A model generated the notes under the pieces. That model did no database searches and was not told the DNA's origin. It saw only the letters and a program-made list of their open reading frames with translations. Shown piece after piece: positions 11,239 through 22,989 of a DNA stretch of 64,000 nucleotides. A program made the translations under genes and the position numbers. The number at the start of each line of letters is the position of its first letter. Position 1 is the first letter of the stretch. This DNA comes from an uncultured Prochlorococcus sp. (GTDB lineage Bacteria > Cyanobacteriota > Cyanobacteriia > PCC-6307 > Cyanobiaceae): contig CACOIV010000004.1 of the NCBI GenBank assembly GCA_902627335.1, positions 1-64,000 on the forward strand. The letters are read 5' to 3'.

Positions 11239-11625
11239 ATGGATGATTTCCTGACATCAAAAAATTTTACAGATTCATTAGATGCTGCTTTGGATTTATT
11301 CAATAATAAAAAATGGTACGAAGCACACGACGCTTTTGAGGAAATATGGAATGGTCTTTACGGAGATGAAAGGCAAATTATTCAAGGCATTTTGCAGGTT
11401 TCTGTATCTCAATTTCACTTAAGTAAAGGAAATTTAAATGGTGCTATGATTTTACTCGGTGAGGGTTTAGGAAGAATTAAAAGTAGAGTTTCTGTAGATT
11501 TAGGACTTGATCTTTTTTCTTTTTGTAAGTCTTTAGAAGTATTATTAGAAAAATTACATTCAAAAGTCCCTCTAAACAATGATGATGTGCCTCTCTTGAA
11601 AAAGAATGATGAAATTAGAAGTTAG
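11239..11625 (+). CDS. DUF309 domain protein
   Basis: Motif KWYEAHDAFEEIWNGLYGDERQIIQGILQ is typical of DUF309. Confidence 0.85.
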   Translation: MDDFLTSKNFTDSLDAALDLFNNKKWYEAHDAFEEIWNGLYGDERQIIQGILQVSVSQFHLSKGNLNGAMILLGEGLGRIKSRVSVDLGLDLFSFCKSLEVLLEKLHSKVPLNNDDVPLLKKNDEIRS

Positions 11626-12337
11626 AAATGTTTCTTTGAAAATTAATGGAAAGATAATTGTTGAAAATGTGTCTCTTTCCATTATGCCTGGAGAAATTGT
11701 TGGCCTTTTAGGTCCAAATGGAGCTGGAAAAACATCTACCTTTAATCTCGTAGTTGGTAATTTAAAACCAAATAAAGGAGATATCTTAATTAATAATAAA
11801 TCAATTTCAAATTTGCCTCTACCAATGCGCTCAGAATTGGGTTTAGGTTATTTACCTCAGGAACCAAGTATTTTTAGAGATTTGACAGTTAGAGATAATA
11901 TAAATCTTGCTTTACAAAATTCAAAATTAAGTAAATCTATTATTCGGACTAGAAGAGAATCTATTATAAATGAATTTAAGCTTAATAAATTTGTTGATAA
12001 TTATGGATACCAGCTTTCGGGGGGGGAGAGAAGAAGGTGTGAAATTGCGAGAGCTTTATCAGTAGGTAGAAATGGACCAAAATATTTACTGCTAGATGAA
12101 CCCTTTTCAGGAATTGATCCTTTAGCAGTAAATGATCTTAAAAGCCTTATTATTAATTTAAGTAATAATGGTGTGGGAATATTAATAACCGACCATAATG
12201 TTAGGGAAACGTTATCGATAACAAAGAAATCCTATGTTTTAACTGAAGGGAAGTTATTAGCTTCTGGATTGTCGAGCGAACTTGCAAAAAATAAAAATGT
12301 GAAAAAGTTTTATTTAGGAGAAAATTTTAGTATCTAA
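11606..12337 (+). CDS. lptB: LPS export ABC transporter ATP-binding protein LptB-like
   Basis: GPNGAGKTSTF, LSGGERRRCEIARAL, LLLDEPFSGIDP and LITDHNVRETL. Confidence 0.92.
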   Translation: MMKLEVRNVSLKINGKIIVENVSLSIMPGEIVGLLGPNGAGKTSTFNLVVGNLKPNKGDILINNKSISNLPLPMRSELGLGYLPQEPSIFRDLTVRDNINLALQNSKLSKSIIRTRRESIINEFKLNKFVDNYGYQLSGGERRRCEIARALSVGRNGPKYLLLDEPFSGIDPLAVNDLKSLIINLSNNGVGILITDHNVRETLSITKKSYVLTEGKLLASGLSSELAKNKNVKKFYLGENFSI

Positions 12338-12453
12338 AAAATACCCATTTAATGTTTTTAATTAAACTTAATTTTTATAAAGATTTTCTCCTTTTTTCAA
12401 AATCTAATTTATTTTTAAGCTATAAATTTCTTAATTTTATTAGTAAATAGGCT

Positions 12454-13380
12454 GTGTTTCAAGATGTTTATCAAAATTTATTACTTGATCCAGTTACTTC
12501 ATTAGGAATTTTAGCTTTTTATGTTTTATTGATTTCTTTTCCAATAGCATTAATATCTTTATTTAATAAATCATTATCTTGGCTAGTTAGTTCAACAACA
12601 ATTTTGGTTAATATTTTATTAGCTTTGCAGTTGGTTTGTAGGTGGATTATTTCCTCACATTTTCCTATAAGTAATCTTTTTGAATCGCTTTGTTTCTTAT
12701 CTTGGGGGTTAACTTTAGTTCAATTGCTTTTACAAAAGGAATATCAAACTTCAGTAATACCCTGTCTTGGAATTCCTGCTTCATTACTAACTCTTGGATT
12801 TGCTTGCTTTGTTTTACCTGATAATTTAAGAATAGCCTCCAATCTTGTCCCAGCATTAAGATCAAGTTGGTTGGTAATGCATGTAAGTGTTGTAATGCTA
12901 AGTTATTCTGCACTTATTTTTGGATCTTTACTTTCAACATCTGTTTTAATTGTCGATAATAAAAAACCACTGCAAATTAGAAGCAGCTCAATTGGAATCG
13001 GCGGATATAAAAATTTTAATTTAAATAACTTTAATAAATTTCCTCATGAAACTGATTTTTCTCCTTCCGAAAAGCTTGACACACTTAGTTATCGGTCAAT
13101 CCTTATCGGATTCTTCTTGTTAACGTTAGGACTTATTACGGGAGCAATCTGGGCAAATGAAGCTTGGGGAACATGGTGGAGTTGGGATCCTAAAGAAACT
13201 TGGGCCTTTATTTCTTGGATATTTTATGCTTGTTACTTACATATGAGAATAAGTAAAGGTTGGCAAGGTAGGAAACCTGCAATATTGGCTACAACAGGTT
13301 TTTTTATAGTCTTAATTTGTTACTTAGGAGTAAATTATTTAGGTGTAGGATTGCATAGTTATGGTTGGTTTTTAGGATAG
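12454..13380 (+). CDS. ccsA: Cytochrome c biogenesis protein CcsA
   Basis: Heme-handling tryptophan-rich motif WANEAWGTWWSWDPKETWAFISW; multiple TM segments; GTG start. Confidence 0.95.
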   Translation: MFQDVYQNLLLDPVTSLGILAFYVLLISFPIALISLFNKSLSWLVSSTTILVNILLALQLVCRWIISSHFPISNLFESLCFLSWGLTLVQLLLQKEYQTSVIPCLGIPASLLTLGFACFVLPDNLRIASNLVPALRSSWLVMHVSVVMLSYSALIFGSLLSTSVLIVDNKKPLQIRSSSIGIGGYKNFNLNNFNKFPHETDFSPSEKLDTLSYRSILIGFFLLTLGLITGAIWANEAWGTWWSWDPKETWAFISWIFYACYLHMRISKGWQGRKPAILATTGFFIVLICYLGVNYLGVGLHSYGWFLG

Positions 13381-13386
13381 CAGTTT

Positions 13387-14145
13387 TTAATTAGGTTCAG
13401 GTAAAACATCACCATTTTGAGCATTTTTTGCGACTTCTCTTAATTCATCGCAACCCTCTTTAAGTGTTGGGTATGCGAACATTCCACTTCCAGCAATAAA
13501 GCAGTTTGCGCCAGCTGCAGCACACTGTGAAATTGTCCAATTTGCTTTAATTCCTCCGTCGACCTCAATATCTACATTAAGGTTATTGTTGATAACAAAT
13601 TCCCTTATCTTTCTGATTTTATTTAACATAGTAGGAATATATGCTTGTCCTCCAAACCCAGGATTTACTGTCATAACTAATACATGATCAACCATATCCA
13701 TTACGTCTTTAACCATCTCAAAGGGAGTATGGGGGTTTAAAGCTACTGAGGGAGATCCTCCTAGATCTCTAATTCTTCCCAAAACTCTATGTAAATGTAC
13801 ATTGGCCTCGACATGAGCGATTACTACACCAGGTTCACCATTAGAACCTACAGATGCTTTAACATAGGAATCAAGCATTGTTTCACAGTTATATTGACTG
13901 ACCATTAATTGTGTCTCAAATGGGACATTACAATATTTTCTGCAAGCAGATATCATTTCGGGGCCAAATGTGAGATTTGGGACGAAATTACCATCCATAA
14001 CATCAAACTGAATTCTATCGACCCCAGCATCCTCAAGATTTTTTACGCATGCTCCCATATTGGCCCAGTCTGCAGGCAAAACTGAAGGAATTATTTGAAC
14101 AGGACGGATTACACCCTTCGGGTTAGTTAGTTTTGTTTCGGTCAT
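13387..14145 (-). CDS. rpe: Ribulose-phosphate 3-epimerase
   Basis: IIPSVLPADWANMG, DVMDGNFVPNLTFGP and VNPGFGGQAYIP motifs. Confidence 0.97.
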   Translation of the reverse strand: MTETKLTNPKGVIRPVQIIPSVLPADWANMGACVKNLEDAGVDRIQFDVMDGNFVPNLTFGPEMISACRKYCNVPFETQLMVSQYNCETMLDSYVKASVGSNGEPGVVIAHVEANVHLHRVLGRIRDLGGSPSVALNPHTPFEMVKDVMDMVDHVLVMTVNPGFGGQAYIPTMLNKIRKIREFVINNNLNVDIEVDGGIKANWTISQCAAAGANCFIAGSGMFAYPTLKEGCDELREVAKNAQNGDVLPEPN

Positions 14146-14333
14146 TTATTTTAAAAATATTTAATAAAGATACTATAAATAGGCTCTAATTCCTAATTTA
14201 CTTACTTGGCCTGATAAAGTAATCACTGCAAAGAGTTAAAAAAATCTTATTCCAAGGAATACTTCTTATCAAAATGCTAGTTTTGTGAGACTATATTTTT
14301 AACCTTTTAAAAATTTTTTTTTATTTTTTAATT

Positions 14334-15335
14334 GTGGATCAAACTTTAATTCAAGAAATTCTCGAAGTAGTCGAGCAAGCAGCCATCGCTTCAGCAAAAC
14401 TTACTGGACTTGGTAAAAAAGATGAAGCAGACGCGGCTGCTGTAGAAGCAATGAGATTGCGGATGGGGAAAATTGATATGAAAGGTAAAATTGTCATTGG
14501 AGAGGGGGAAAGAGATGAGGCTCCCATGCTTTACATTGGTGAAGAGGTTGGCAGTGGTAATGGCCCAGGAGTGGATTTTGCTGTTGATCCCTGCGAAGGT
14601 ACAAATTTATGCGCAAACAATCAAAGAGGCTCAATGGCTGTTCTAGCGGCCTCTGATAGCGGAGGCTTATTTAATGCCCCTGATTTTTATATGAATAAAT
14701 TAGCTGCTCCACCTGCAGCTAAAGGTAAGGTTGATATAAGAAATACAGCTACTGAAAATTTAAAAATCCTTAGTGATTGTTTGAATTTATCAATTAATGA
14801 ATTGACTGTTGTTGTTATGGATAGAACAAGACATGTTGAATTAATTAATGAAATAAGAGACTGTGGCGCGAAAGTTCAACCTATTTCAGATGGTGATGTT
14901 CAGGCCGCAATTGCATGTGGTTTCGCTGGAACAGGAACTCATTGTTTAATGGGAATAGGTGCTGCTCCTGAGGGTGTTATCTCAGCAGCAGCAATGAGAG
15001 CTTTGGGTGGACATTTTCAAGGACAACTTGTTTATGACCCAGCTATAGCTAAAACTACAGAGTGGGCCGACTATACCAAAGAGGGTAATATAGCTAGATT
15101 AAATGAGATGGGAATTACAGATATAGATAAGATTTATGAAGCAAATGAATTAGCCTCTGGTGAAAATGTTGTTTTTGCAGGAAGTGGCATCACAGATGGG
15201 CTATTATTTAATGGAGTCCAATTTGAGAGGGATTGTATTAGAACAAGTAGCTTGGTAATTAGTACGCTAGATAGTACCGCTCGTTTCACAAATACAATAC
15301 ACATAAAAAATGGTGCTAAAAGGATTTCTCTCTAA
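14334..15335 (+). CDS. glpX: Fructose-1,6-/sedoheptulose-1,7-bisphosphatase, class II
   Basis: [18 protein letters not shown] and [12 protein letters not shown]; 333 aa. Confidence 0.96.
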   Translation: MDQTLIQEILEVVEQAAIASAKLTGLGKKDEADAAAVEAMRLRMGKIDMKGKIVIGEGERDEAPMLYIGEEVGSGNGPGVDFAVDPCEGTNLCANNQRGSMAVLAASDSGGLFNAPDFYMNKLAAPPAAKGKVDIRNTATENLKILSDCLNLSINELTVVVMDRTRHVELINEIRDCGAKVQPISDGDVQAAIACGFAGTGTHCLMGIGAAPEGVISAAAMRALGGHFQGQLVYDPAIAKTTEWADYTKEGNIARLNEMGITDIDKIYEANELASGENVVFAGSGITDGLLFNGVQFERDCIRTSSLVISTLDSTARFTNTIHIKNGAKRISL

Positions 15336-15365
15336 AGTTCTTATTTATCTTATTTAGATTATTTT

Positions 15366-16667
15366 ATGCATATTGTTGTCGTCGGACTAAGTCATCGCAC
15401 GGCACCGGTCGAAGTGCGAGAGCAGTTAAGTATTCCTGATTCATCGATTCAGGAATGTTTAACTTTGCTTAAGAATTCATCTGAAATACTTGAAGTATCA
15501 ATTTTAAGTACTTGTAATAGGCTAGAGATATATTCATTAGTAAAAGATATAGATATTGGTTTATCCTCAATAAAAATCTTCATGTCTCAATATTCAAATG
15601 TTAATCAAATCGATTTAGAACCTCATTTATTTGATTTTAGGCAAGAAGAAGCAGTCTTACATTTAATGAAAGTATCAGCTGGTTTGGATAGCCTTGTCTT
15701 AGGAGAAGGCCAGATTTTATCTCAAGTAAAGAAAATGATGAGATTAGGGCAGGATTATCAATCTACTGGACCCATCTTGAATAGACTATTAACTCAGTCA
15801 ATAAGTGCTGGAAAGAAAGTAAGATCAGAAACAAACTTAGGAACAGGGGCTGTGTCTATTAGTTCTGCTGCTGTTGAATTAGCTCAATTAAAACTAGGAC
15901 AATCGCAAGGAATTGATAATCTAGTAAGTCTTCAATCAGAGAGTGTTATTGTTGTTGGTGCGGGAAAGATGAGTAGACTTTTGATTACTCATTTACAAGC
16001 CAAAGGTTGCAAAGAGCTAGTATTACTTAATAGAAATATTGAAAGAGCTAAAAATCTTGCTAAAGATTTTCCAAATATAAAAATAATTTCCAAAGGATTA
16101 AATGCTCTCGATGAAAATATCGAAAGTGCTTCATTAGTTTTCACAAGCACAGCCTCTGATAAACCCTTTATTGACTTCAAAAGAATTGATGCTTTAGAAA
16201 TAAAATCATCTATTAGATTAATTGACATAGGAGTTCCTAGGAATATTTCAAACGATGTTAAAGATCACGAGTTAGTAGAGTCATATGATGTTGATGATTT
16301 GCAAGAAGTTGTTTCAAGAAATCAGGAATTTAGAAAAAAAATTGCTCAAGAAGCAGAAGAACTCATAAAAGATGAAAAAGGATTGTTCTTGGAGTGGTGG
16401 GCTAGTTTAGAAGCTGTTCCAACGATAAATAAATTAAGGTCAGATTTAGAACTTATCAGAAAAGAAGAATTACAAAAAGCTTTAAGCCGAATGGGACCAG
16501 ATTTCTCAGCTAGGGAAAGAAAAGTTGTTGAGGCATTAACAAAAGGGATCATAAATAAAATTCTTCATACCCCTGTTACAAAATTAAGAAGTCCACAATC
16601 TCGTCAAGAAAGACAAGCTTCCTTAAAAATTGTTGAAAAATTATTCTCTCTAGAGGAAGAAGATTAA
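15366..16667 (+). CDS. hemA: Glutamyl-tRNA reductase
   Basis: VVGLSHRTAPVEVRE, STCNRLEIY and GEGQILSQVK. Confidence 0.97.
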   Translation: MHIVVVGLSHRTAPVEVREQLSIPDSSIQECLTLLKNSSEILEVSILSTCNRLEIYSLVKDIDIGLSSIKIFMSQYSNVNQIDLEPHLFDFRQEEAVLHLMKVSAGLDSLVLGEGQILSQVKKMMRLGQDYQSTGPILNRLLTQSISAGKKVRSETNLGTGAVSISSAAVELAQLKLGQSQGIDNLVSLQSESVIVVGAGKMSRLLITHLQAKGCKELVLLNRNIERAKNLAKDFPNIKIISKGLNALDENIESASLVFTSTASDKPFIDFKRIDALEIKSSIRLIDIGVPRNISNDVKDHELVESYDVDDLQEVVSRNQEFRKKIAQEAEELIKDEKGLFLEWWASLEAVPTINKLRSDLELIRKEELQKALSRMGPDFSARERKVVEALTKGIINKILHTPVTKLRSPQSRQERQASLKIVEKLFSLEEED

Positions 16668-16795
16668 AAATTTTTGAAATTTATTCTTAAGAATTTTGCG
16701 TAAATAATTTCAATACCTTTATAAAGTGGCCATTTTAATTTTTAAATAAGCACTTTATCAAGTAGTTTAAGCATGTATATACCTGCTTTAGGTTA

Positions 16796-18091
16796 ATGAA
16801 GCGCGTTCTAGCAATTATCCTCGGAGGAGGAAAAGGTTCAAGACTCTATCCTTTAACAAAAATGAGAGCAAAACCTGCCGTCCCATTGGCAGGTAAATAT
16901 AGACTAATTGACATACCTATTAGCAATTGTATTAATTCGGGCATTAATAAAATGTACGTATTAACTCAGTTTAATAGTGCTTCTCTTAATAGGCATATTG
17001 GTAGAACTTATAATTTAAGCGCTCCTTTTGGACAAGGTTTTGTAGAAGTCTTGGCAGCACAACAAACTCCTGAAAGTCCCAAGTGGTTTGAAGGTACTGC
17101 TGATGCTGTTAGGAAATATCAATGGTTATTTCAAGAATGGGATGTAGACGAGTATCTAATCCTTTCTGGTGATCAACTTTATAGGATGGACTATAGTTTA
17201 TTTGTTGATTATCACAGATCAAATAATGCTGATTTAACAGTTGCAGCTCTTCCTGTAGATGATTCTCAGGCTGAAGGTTTTGGTCTTATGAGAACTGATG
17301 ATTTGGGAAATATTAAGGAATTTTGTGAAAAGCCTAGTGGAGACAAGCTTAAAGCTATGGCTGTTGATACATCTAAATTTGGTCTTTCACCTGAATCAGC
17401 AAAACAAAGACCCTATTTAGCTTCCATGGGTATTTATGTTTTCAGCAGAGATACATTATTTGATCTATTAAATAAGTTTCCTAGTTATACAGATTTTGGT
17501 AAGGATATAATACCTGAATCTCTTAAAAGAAAAGATGTTTTAAAGAGTTATGTCTTTGATGATTATTGGGAGGATATTGGAACAATAGGGGCCTTTTTTG
17601 AATCAAACTTGGCATTAACAAAACAACCTAAGCCTCCTTTTAGTTTTTATGATGAAAAATTTCCAATTTATACAAGACCAAGATATCTACCTCCTTCAAA
17701 GTTAGTTGATGCGCAAATAACGGATTCAATTGTTTGCGAAGGTACAATTTTAAAGTCATGTAGTATTTTGCATTGTGTTTTAGGTGTAAGAAGTAGGATT
17801 GAGAGCGATGCTGTTCTAGAAGATACCCTCGTTATGGGAGCTGATTTCTTTGAATCACCAGAAGAGAGAATTGAATTAAGAAAAGGGGGTGGAATCCCAC
17901 TTGGAGTGGGCGAAGGTTCAACTGTTAAGAGGGCCATATTAGACAAAAACACTAGAATCGGTAACAATGTCGTAATTGTAAATAAAGATAGGATTGAGGA
18001 GGCTGACAGACCAGATGAAGGTTTTTATATCAGAAATGGAATTGTTGTTGTAGTTAAAAATGCCACTATTACTGATGGAACAATAATTTAA
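16796..18091 (+). CDS. glgC: Glucose-1-phosphate adenylyltransferase
   Basis: [38 protein letters not shown]; 431 aa. Confidence 0.97.
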   Translation: MKRVLAIILGGGKGSRLYPLTKMRAKPAVPLAGKYRLIDIPISNCINSGINKMYVLTQFNSASLNRHIGRTYNLSAPFGQGFVEVLAAQQTPESPKWFEGTADAVRKYQWLFQEWDVDEYLILSGDQLYRMDYSLFVDYHRSNNADLTVAALPVDDSQAEGFGLMRTDDLGNIKEFCEKPSGDKLKAMAVDTSKFGLSPESAKQRPYLASMGIYVFSRDTLFDLLNKFPSYTDFGKDIIPESLKRKDVLKSYVFDDYWEDIGTIGAFFESNLALTKQPKPPFSFYDEKFPIYTRPRYLPPSKLVDAQITDSIVCEGTILKSCSILHCVLGVRSRIESDAVLEDTLVMGADFFESPEERIELRKGGGIPLGVGEGSTVKRAILDKNTRIGNNVVIVNKDRIEEADRPDEGFYIRNGIVVVVKNATITDGTII

Positions 18092-18187
18092 TATTTTTTT
18101 CGATCATTTATTGCTGACATAAGTACTATTTTTTGAGCAATTTTCTTCAGTTGAAGTAAAAATATATTTATTGAGTTATTTATTTTT

Positions 18188-19606
18188 ATGTCCAAGGCAC
18201 ATTTTGGTTTAATCGGTCTTGGTGTTATGGGAGAGAATTTAGTCCTTAATGCAGAAAGAAATGGTTTTTCAAGTATTGTTTATAACAGAACTTTTTCTAA
18301 AACAGAGACCTTTTTAAAGGGTAGAGGTTTTGGAAAGAATATCGAGGGAGCTAAAACCATACAAGAATTTGTTGATAAGTTGGAGAGACCTAGAAGAATT
18401 CTTATGATGGTAAAGGCTGGCTCGGCTACAGATGCTGTAATTAATAATATCTCCGAATACCTTGAAGAAGGCGATCTATTAATAGATGGAGGCAACTCCC
18501 AATTTCAAGATACAGAAAGAAGAGTAAGACAACTTGAAAGCAAAAGTTTTGGATATATTGGTATGGGAGTTTCTGGTGGAGCTAAAGGGGCACTTGAAGG
18601 CCCAAGTATGATGCCTGGTGGCACAAAGTCCTCCTATGACGCCATTGAAAATTTGCTTACCAAAATGGCAGCAAAAGTTGATGATGGCCCCTGTGTTTCT
18701 TATGTGGGACCTGGTGGTTCAGGGCATTTTGTTAAAACGGTACATAATGGTATTGAATATGGTATAGAACAGATACTTGCTGAAGCATATGATTTGATGA
18801 AAAGAATTTCAAGATTAGATTCTAATCAAATGAGTCAAGTTTTTTCGCAATGGAATAAAACAGAGGAATTGTCATCATATCTCGTAGAAATAACGGAAAT
18901 TTGTCTTAAAACAAAAGATGATTTTTCGGGTGAATTTGTAGTAGAGAATATTTTAGATAAGGCCGGACAAAAAGGTACAGGTTTATGGACTGTAATAAGT
19001 GCACTTGAGCTGGGTGTTCCTGTCCCAACAATTTATGCATCTCTTAATGCAAGAGTAATGAGTTCATTAAAAGAACAGCGTATGGAAGTAGAGAAATTTT
19101 TACCCTTTGATGTTGATCATGAATTTAATTTTGGGAATATTTCTAATTCAATGAAACCATTATTTGATGCAGTAGTTCTATCAACAATCGCAAGTTATGC
19201 CCAGGGAATGGATATTCTTAAAGAAGCTTCAACCTTTTATAATTACGATTTAGATATGCCCTCTATAGCTCAAATATGGAAAGGAGGATGCATCATAAGG
19301 TCAAAACTTTTGAAAAGGATTCAAGATGCTTATGAAAAAGATCCCAACTTAAAAAATCTCATATTTGATAGTTGGTTTAATAACCAAATTTCTAATAAGC
19401 TAGATAACTTATCATATGTAGTATCTGCGGCAAGTAAGGCTTCAATTCCTGTACCTTGCCTTTCTAGTACACTCGATTATTTGAATAGTTATAGAACTAA
19501 TAGGTTGCCTCAAAACTTAGTTCAAGCGATGAGAGATTGTTTCGGGTCTCATACTTATGAAAGGATTGATAGAGATGGAAGTTTTCATACTGAATGGCTA
19601 CAATGA
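18188..19606 (+). CDS. gnd: 6-phosphogluconate dehydrogenase
   Basis: GLGVMGENLVLN, GMGVSGGAKGALEGPSMMPGG and KTVHNGIEYG. Confidence 0.97.
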   Translation: MSKAHFGLIGLGVMGENLVLNAERNGFSSIVYNRTFSKTETFLKGRGFGKNIEGAKTIQEFVDKLERPRRILMMVKAGSATDAVINNISEYLEEGDLLIDGGNSQFQDTERRVRQLESKSFGYIGMGVSGGAKGALEGPSMMPGGTKSSYDAIENLLTKMAAKVDDGPCVSYVGPGGSGHFVKTVHNGIEYGIEQILAEAYDLMKRISRLDSNQMSQVFSQWNKTEELSSYLVEITEICLKTKDDFSGEFVVENILDKAGQKGTGLWTVISALELGVPVPTIYASLNARVMSSLKEQRMEVEKFLPFDVDHEFNFGNISNSMKPLFDAVVLSTIASYAQGMDILKEASTFYNYDLDMPSIAQIWKGGCIIRSKLLKRIQDAYEKDPNLKNLIFDSWFNNQISNKLDNLSYVVSAASKASIPVPCLSSTLDYLNSYRTNRLPQNLVQAMRDCFGSHTYERIDRDGSFHTEWLQ

Positions 19607-20328
19607 TAGAAAAGATAATAAATAATTATCATTTAATTATTTTTAAAGACAAAAGTGAACTTTCGATAAAAGTTTCTGACTATATTTCGGAAAGAATAAA
19701 AATAAATTTAAATGCTAAAGATAGATTTCAATTTTGTGTCTGTGGTGGTTCGACACCAAAAAATGTATATAAATTCCTCTCTGAGAAAGAATTAAATTGG
19801 GAAAAAGTTGATGTCTTTTTGGGAGATGAAAGATGCGTTAATCCAAAGTCTGAAGAAAGTAATACATTGATGATAAATAATTCATTATTAAATAATTGCG
19901 CTTCAAAAGCAGATTTCTATAATATTTTTAGTGATGAAAAAATTAATGAAGATATTTCAAAAAAATTACTTTTAGATGAGTTAAAGAAAAAATGTGAGGG
20001 TTACCCTCCAATTTTTGATTTTACCCTACTTGGACTTGGAAATGATGGACATACTGCTTCACTATTTCCCAATAAAAATAATAATACTGATGAATTTGTT
20101 ATTACTACTTTTGGTAACGGTCTTAAACGTATATCCTTTACTCCAAAAGTTTTATCTGCCTCAAGAAAAATCGCTTTTGTTGTGAGTGGTGCATCTAAAC
20201 AAATAGCTCTTAAAAGATTATTCAGTAATTCAGAATCATCTGATAGAACCCCAGCAAAATTAATTAAATCAAAATCGAAAATACTTGTATTTTCAGATTT
20301 AGAGGCATCAAAAGATTTAGATTTATAG
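19594..20328 (+). CDS. pgl: 6-phosphogluconolactonase
   Basis: GGSTPKNVY, VFLGDERCVNPKSEESN and LLGLGNDGHTASLFP; overlaps the 3' end of gnd. Confidence 0.94.
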   Translation: MATMIEKIINNYHLIIFKDKSELSIKVSDYISERIKINLNAKDRFQFCVCGGSTPKNVYKFLSEKELNWEKVDVFLGDERCVNPKSEESNTLMINNSLLNNCASKADFYNIFSDEKINEDISKKLLLDELKKKCEGYPPIFDFTLLGLGNDGHTASLFPNKNNNTDEFVITTFGNGLKRISFTPKVLSASRKIAFVVSGASKQIALKRLFSNSESSDRTPAKLIKSKSKILVFSDLEASKDLDL

Positions 20329-20357
20329 TTATTATCTAATTATTAAATAATTCGTAA

Positions 20358-20906
20358 ATGTCAATTAAAAAGGTACTCTTTCAGAAAAATGATTTTGAAG
20401 GCTGGAATTCTTTAAACGATACTATTATGGGCGGTTCTAGTGTAGCCACTTGTGAAATTACTAATGCAGGACTAATTTTTAAAGGTAATATTATCGAGAA
20501 AGGCGGGGGATTTGTTAGTTGTAGATCATCAAAATTTCAACCTTCTTTAAATGTCTCGCAATATAAATGCTTCGAATTAAAAATTGATGGCCAAGGAAGA
20601 ACTTTTAAATTTGCAGTTGCATGTCAAGATGAAGTTTTTGGCCTTACTGAATTTATCCCGGGTGGTTTGAGATGGATAAAATCTTTTCCTACTAAGAAAT
20701 TTGGGACTACTATTGTTAATATCCCTTTTGAAGAGTTAAGACCCTCTATAAGAGCAAATAAAGTAAACCTGCCATTTAAATTTAAATCCGCAAAAATTAA
20801 AAGACTTCAACTTTTACATTCAAAGTTTGGAGATGAAGGAACCTTAAATGATAAGTTTATACCTGGTCAAATAAAAGTATTAATTAAGTCTATAAGTGTT
20901 TTTTGA
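20358..20906 (+). CDS. CIA30/NDUFAF1-family protein
   Basis: WNSLNDTIMGGSSVATCEITNAGLIFKGNI resembles CIA30-family proteins of cyanobacteria. Confidence 0.75.
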   Translation: MSIKKVLFQKNDFEGWNSLNDTIMGGSSVATCEITNAGLIFKGNIIEKGGGFVSCRSSKFQPSLNVSQYKCFELKIDGQGRTFKFAVACQDEVFGLTEFIPGGLRWIKSFPTKKFGTTIVNIPFEELRPSIRANKVNLPFKFKSAKIKRLQLLHSKFGDEGTLNDKFIPGQIKVLIKSISVF

Positions 20907-21303
20907 AGATCAAAAAGAGAAATTTGAGGCTATCATTGCTAAATCTGCGGATCTTACGAATAGACCATTTCTTCATTCTGTAGTCAACATAGTTGGTGAG
21001 TATGATTTTTATGATCCTAATCTTGATTTGACAGTACATATTTTATGTAGGGATTTAGATGGCAAAAGATTAGATCTTTATGATCTTGAATTGGAACTAT
21101 TTAGGTCAAATAAGGATTTGGTTTTAGTAATTTCAAAATTAAACTTTCCTGAAGAGCCTATACTTTGGAGCGGAGTTAAAACTTTATGGATGAATAGTAA
21201 TAACGGAAAACAATGTAATCCTCCCAATTACAGTTTTGTATTAGAAAACCTTGCGAATAGAATAAGAACCTACATAGAAGAAAGCGGAGTCTATATCTCC
21301 TGA
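20896..21303 (+). CDS. Conserved hypothetical protein
   Basis: 135 aa ORF with GTG start overlapping the upstream stop; no recognised domain. Confidence 0.75.
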   Translation: MFFEDQKEKFEAIIAKSADLTNRPFLHSVVNIVGEYDFYDPNLDLTVHILCRDLDGKRLDLYDLELELFRSNKDLVLVISKLNFPEEPILWSGVKTLWMNSNNGKQCNPPNYSFVLENLANRIRTYIEESGVYIS

Positions 21304-22970
21304 TCAGTTACAGCACCTAGGCTGGAGGTACTAACAATTCGTGAGTATTTAGCTAAAACGCCCTTTTTATACTTAGGCATAGGTTTTACCCAATTCTTTC
21401 TTCTTTTTTCAAGTTCATCATTGCTTAATGAAACTTCAATTATTTGATTTAGAGCATCAACTGTTATTTGATCACCTTCCTTAATTAAAGCTATATTCCC
21501 TCCGACTGCAGCTTCAGGTGCTATATGTCCTACAACTAAACCATAAGTACCACCGCTAAATCTTCCATCAGTTATTAAAGCAACTTTTTCTCCTAAGCCT
21601 TGACCTACTATCGCGGATGTAGGTGCAAGCATCTCTCTCATTCCAGGACCGCCAACAGGGCCTTCATTTCTTATTACGACAACATCTCCAGCTTTAATTT
21701 CATTGTTAAGTATGGATTGAAGACAAGATTCCTCACTCTCAAATATTCTTGCTGGACCAGTTAAAACTGGATTTTTTACACCACTAATTTTTGCGACACT
21801 TCCTTCAAGGGCCAAGTTCCCTTTAAGTATAGCTAAATGTCCTTTTTTATAAAGAGGATTGTTTATTTTTCTAATAACATTCTGGCCTGATGGAGGTTCA
21901 TCAGGGACATCCTTTAAAGACTCTGATAATGTTTTTCCTTCAATATTTTTACAATCTCCATGTAAAAGGCCTGCATTTAAAAGGATTTTCATGACTTGAG
22001 GAATTCCTCCAGCATTATGCAAATCTACTGTTACATATTTTCCGCTAGGTTTAAGATCGCAAATAACAGGAACCCTTTGTCTTATTATTTCGAAATCATC
22101 AATATTTAATTCAACCCCTGCTGTTCTTGAAATTGCTAATAAATGAAGAACAGCATTGGTTGAACCTCCTACAGCCATAATAACTGATATCGCATTTTCA
22201 AATGACTTTCTTGTCATTAAATCTAGTGGCCTAATATTTTTTTTAATTGCCTCGACTAACACTCTTGCACTTTTTTCTGAACTAAGTTCTTTCTCATAGT
22301 CTTCTGCAGCCATGGTTGAACTATGTGGAAGACTCAATCCCAGAACTTCGATAACAGCGGACATTGTATTAGCTGTAAACATTCCACCGCAACTACCCGC
22401 TCCTGGAATGCAATTTTTTTCAACCTTATTAAGTCTCTCTTCGCTGATTTTTCCTGAAGTCAATTGACCTACTGCCTCAAAAGCACTTACAACTGTCAGG
22501 TCTTCTCCATCAAGTTTTCCTGGTTTTATAGTTCCTCCATATATGAATATTGATGGTATGTTCATCCTCGCGATCGCCAACATTGCCCCAGGCATATTTT
22601 TATCACACCCCCCAATAGCGCAAACAGCATCCATACTTTGAGCATTACAGGCAGTCTCAATAGAATCTGCAATTACCTCTCTGGAAACTAAGGAGTATTT
22701 CATACCTTGGGTCCCCATTGATATTCCATCACTAACAGTTATTGTTCCAAACATTTGAGGCATAGCTCCGGATGACCTTATTGCTTCTTCTGCTTTTTTA
22801 GATAATTTATTTAACCCCATGTTGCAGGGGGTTATCGTGCTGAAACCATTAGCTACTCCAATTATTGGTTTTGAAAAATCTCCGTCTTTAAATCCAACGG
22901 CTCTTAGCATAGATCTATTAGGAGATCTTTGAACACCTTGAGTTATTGCAGATGATCTTAGTTTTGACAT
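21291..22970 (-). CDS. ilvD: Dihydroxy-acid dehydratase
   Basis: [38 protein letters not shown] and [19 protein letters not shown]. Confidence 0.97.
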   Translation of the reverse strand: MSKLRSSAITQGVQRSPNRSMLRAVGFKDGDFSKPIIGVANGFSTITPCNMGLNKLSKKAEEAIRSSGAMPQMFGTITVSDGISMGTQGMKYSLVSREVIADSIETACNAQSMDAVCAIGGCDKNMPGAMLAIARMNIPSIFIYGGTIKPGKLDGEDLTVVSAFEAVGQLTSGKISEERLNKVEKNCIPGAGSCGGMFTANTMSAVIEVLGLSLPHSSTMAAEDYEKELSSEKSARVLVEAIKKNIRPLDLMTRKSFENAISVIMAVGGSTNAVLHLLAISRTAGVELNIDDFEIIRQRVPVICDLKPSGKYVTVDLHNAGGIPQVMKILLNAGLLHGDCKNIEGKTLSESLKDVPDEPPSGQNVIRKINNPLYKKGHLAILKGNLALEGSVAKISGVKNPVLTGPARIFESEESCLQSILNNEIKAGDVVVIRNEGPVGGPGMREMLAPTSAIVGQGLGEKVALITDGRFSGGTYGLVVGHIAPEAAVGGNIALIKEGDQITVDALNQIIEVSLSNDELEKRRKNWVKPMPKYKKGVLAKYSRIVSTSSLGAVTDQEI

Positions 22971-22989
22971 TATTATTTGAGAATCTTTA

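Noticed and set aside
10989-11303. Minus-strand 104-aa ORF opposite the typA 3' end
   Set aside because: Shadow of typA and the DUF309 gene; composition is that of a reverse-complemented coding frame.
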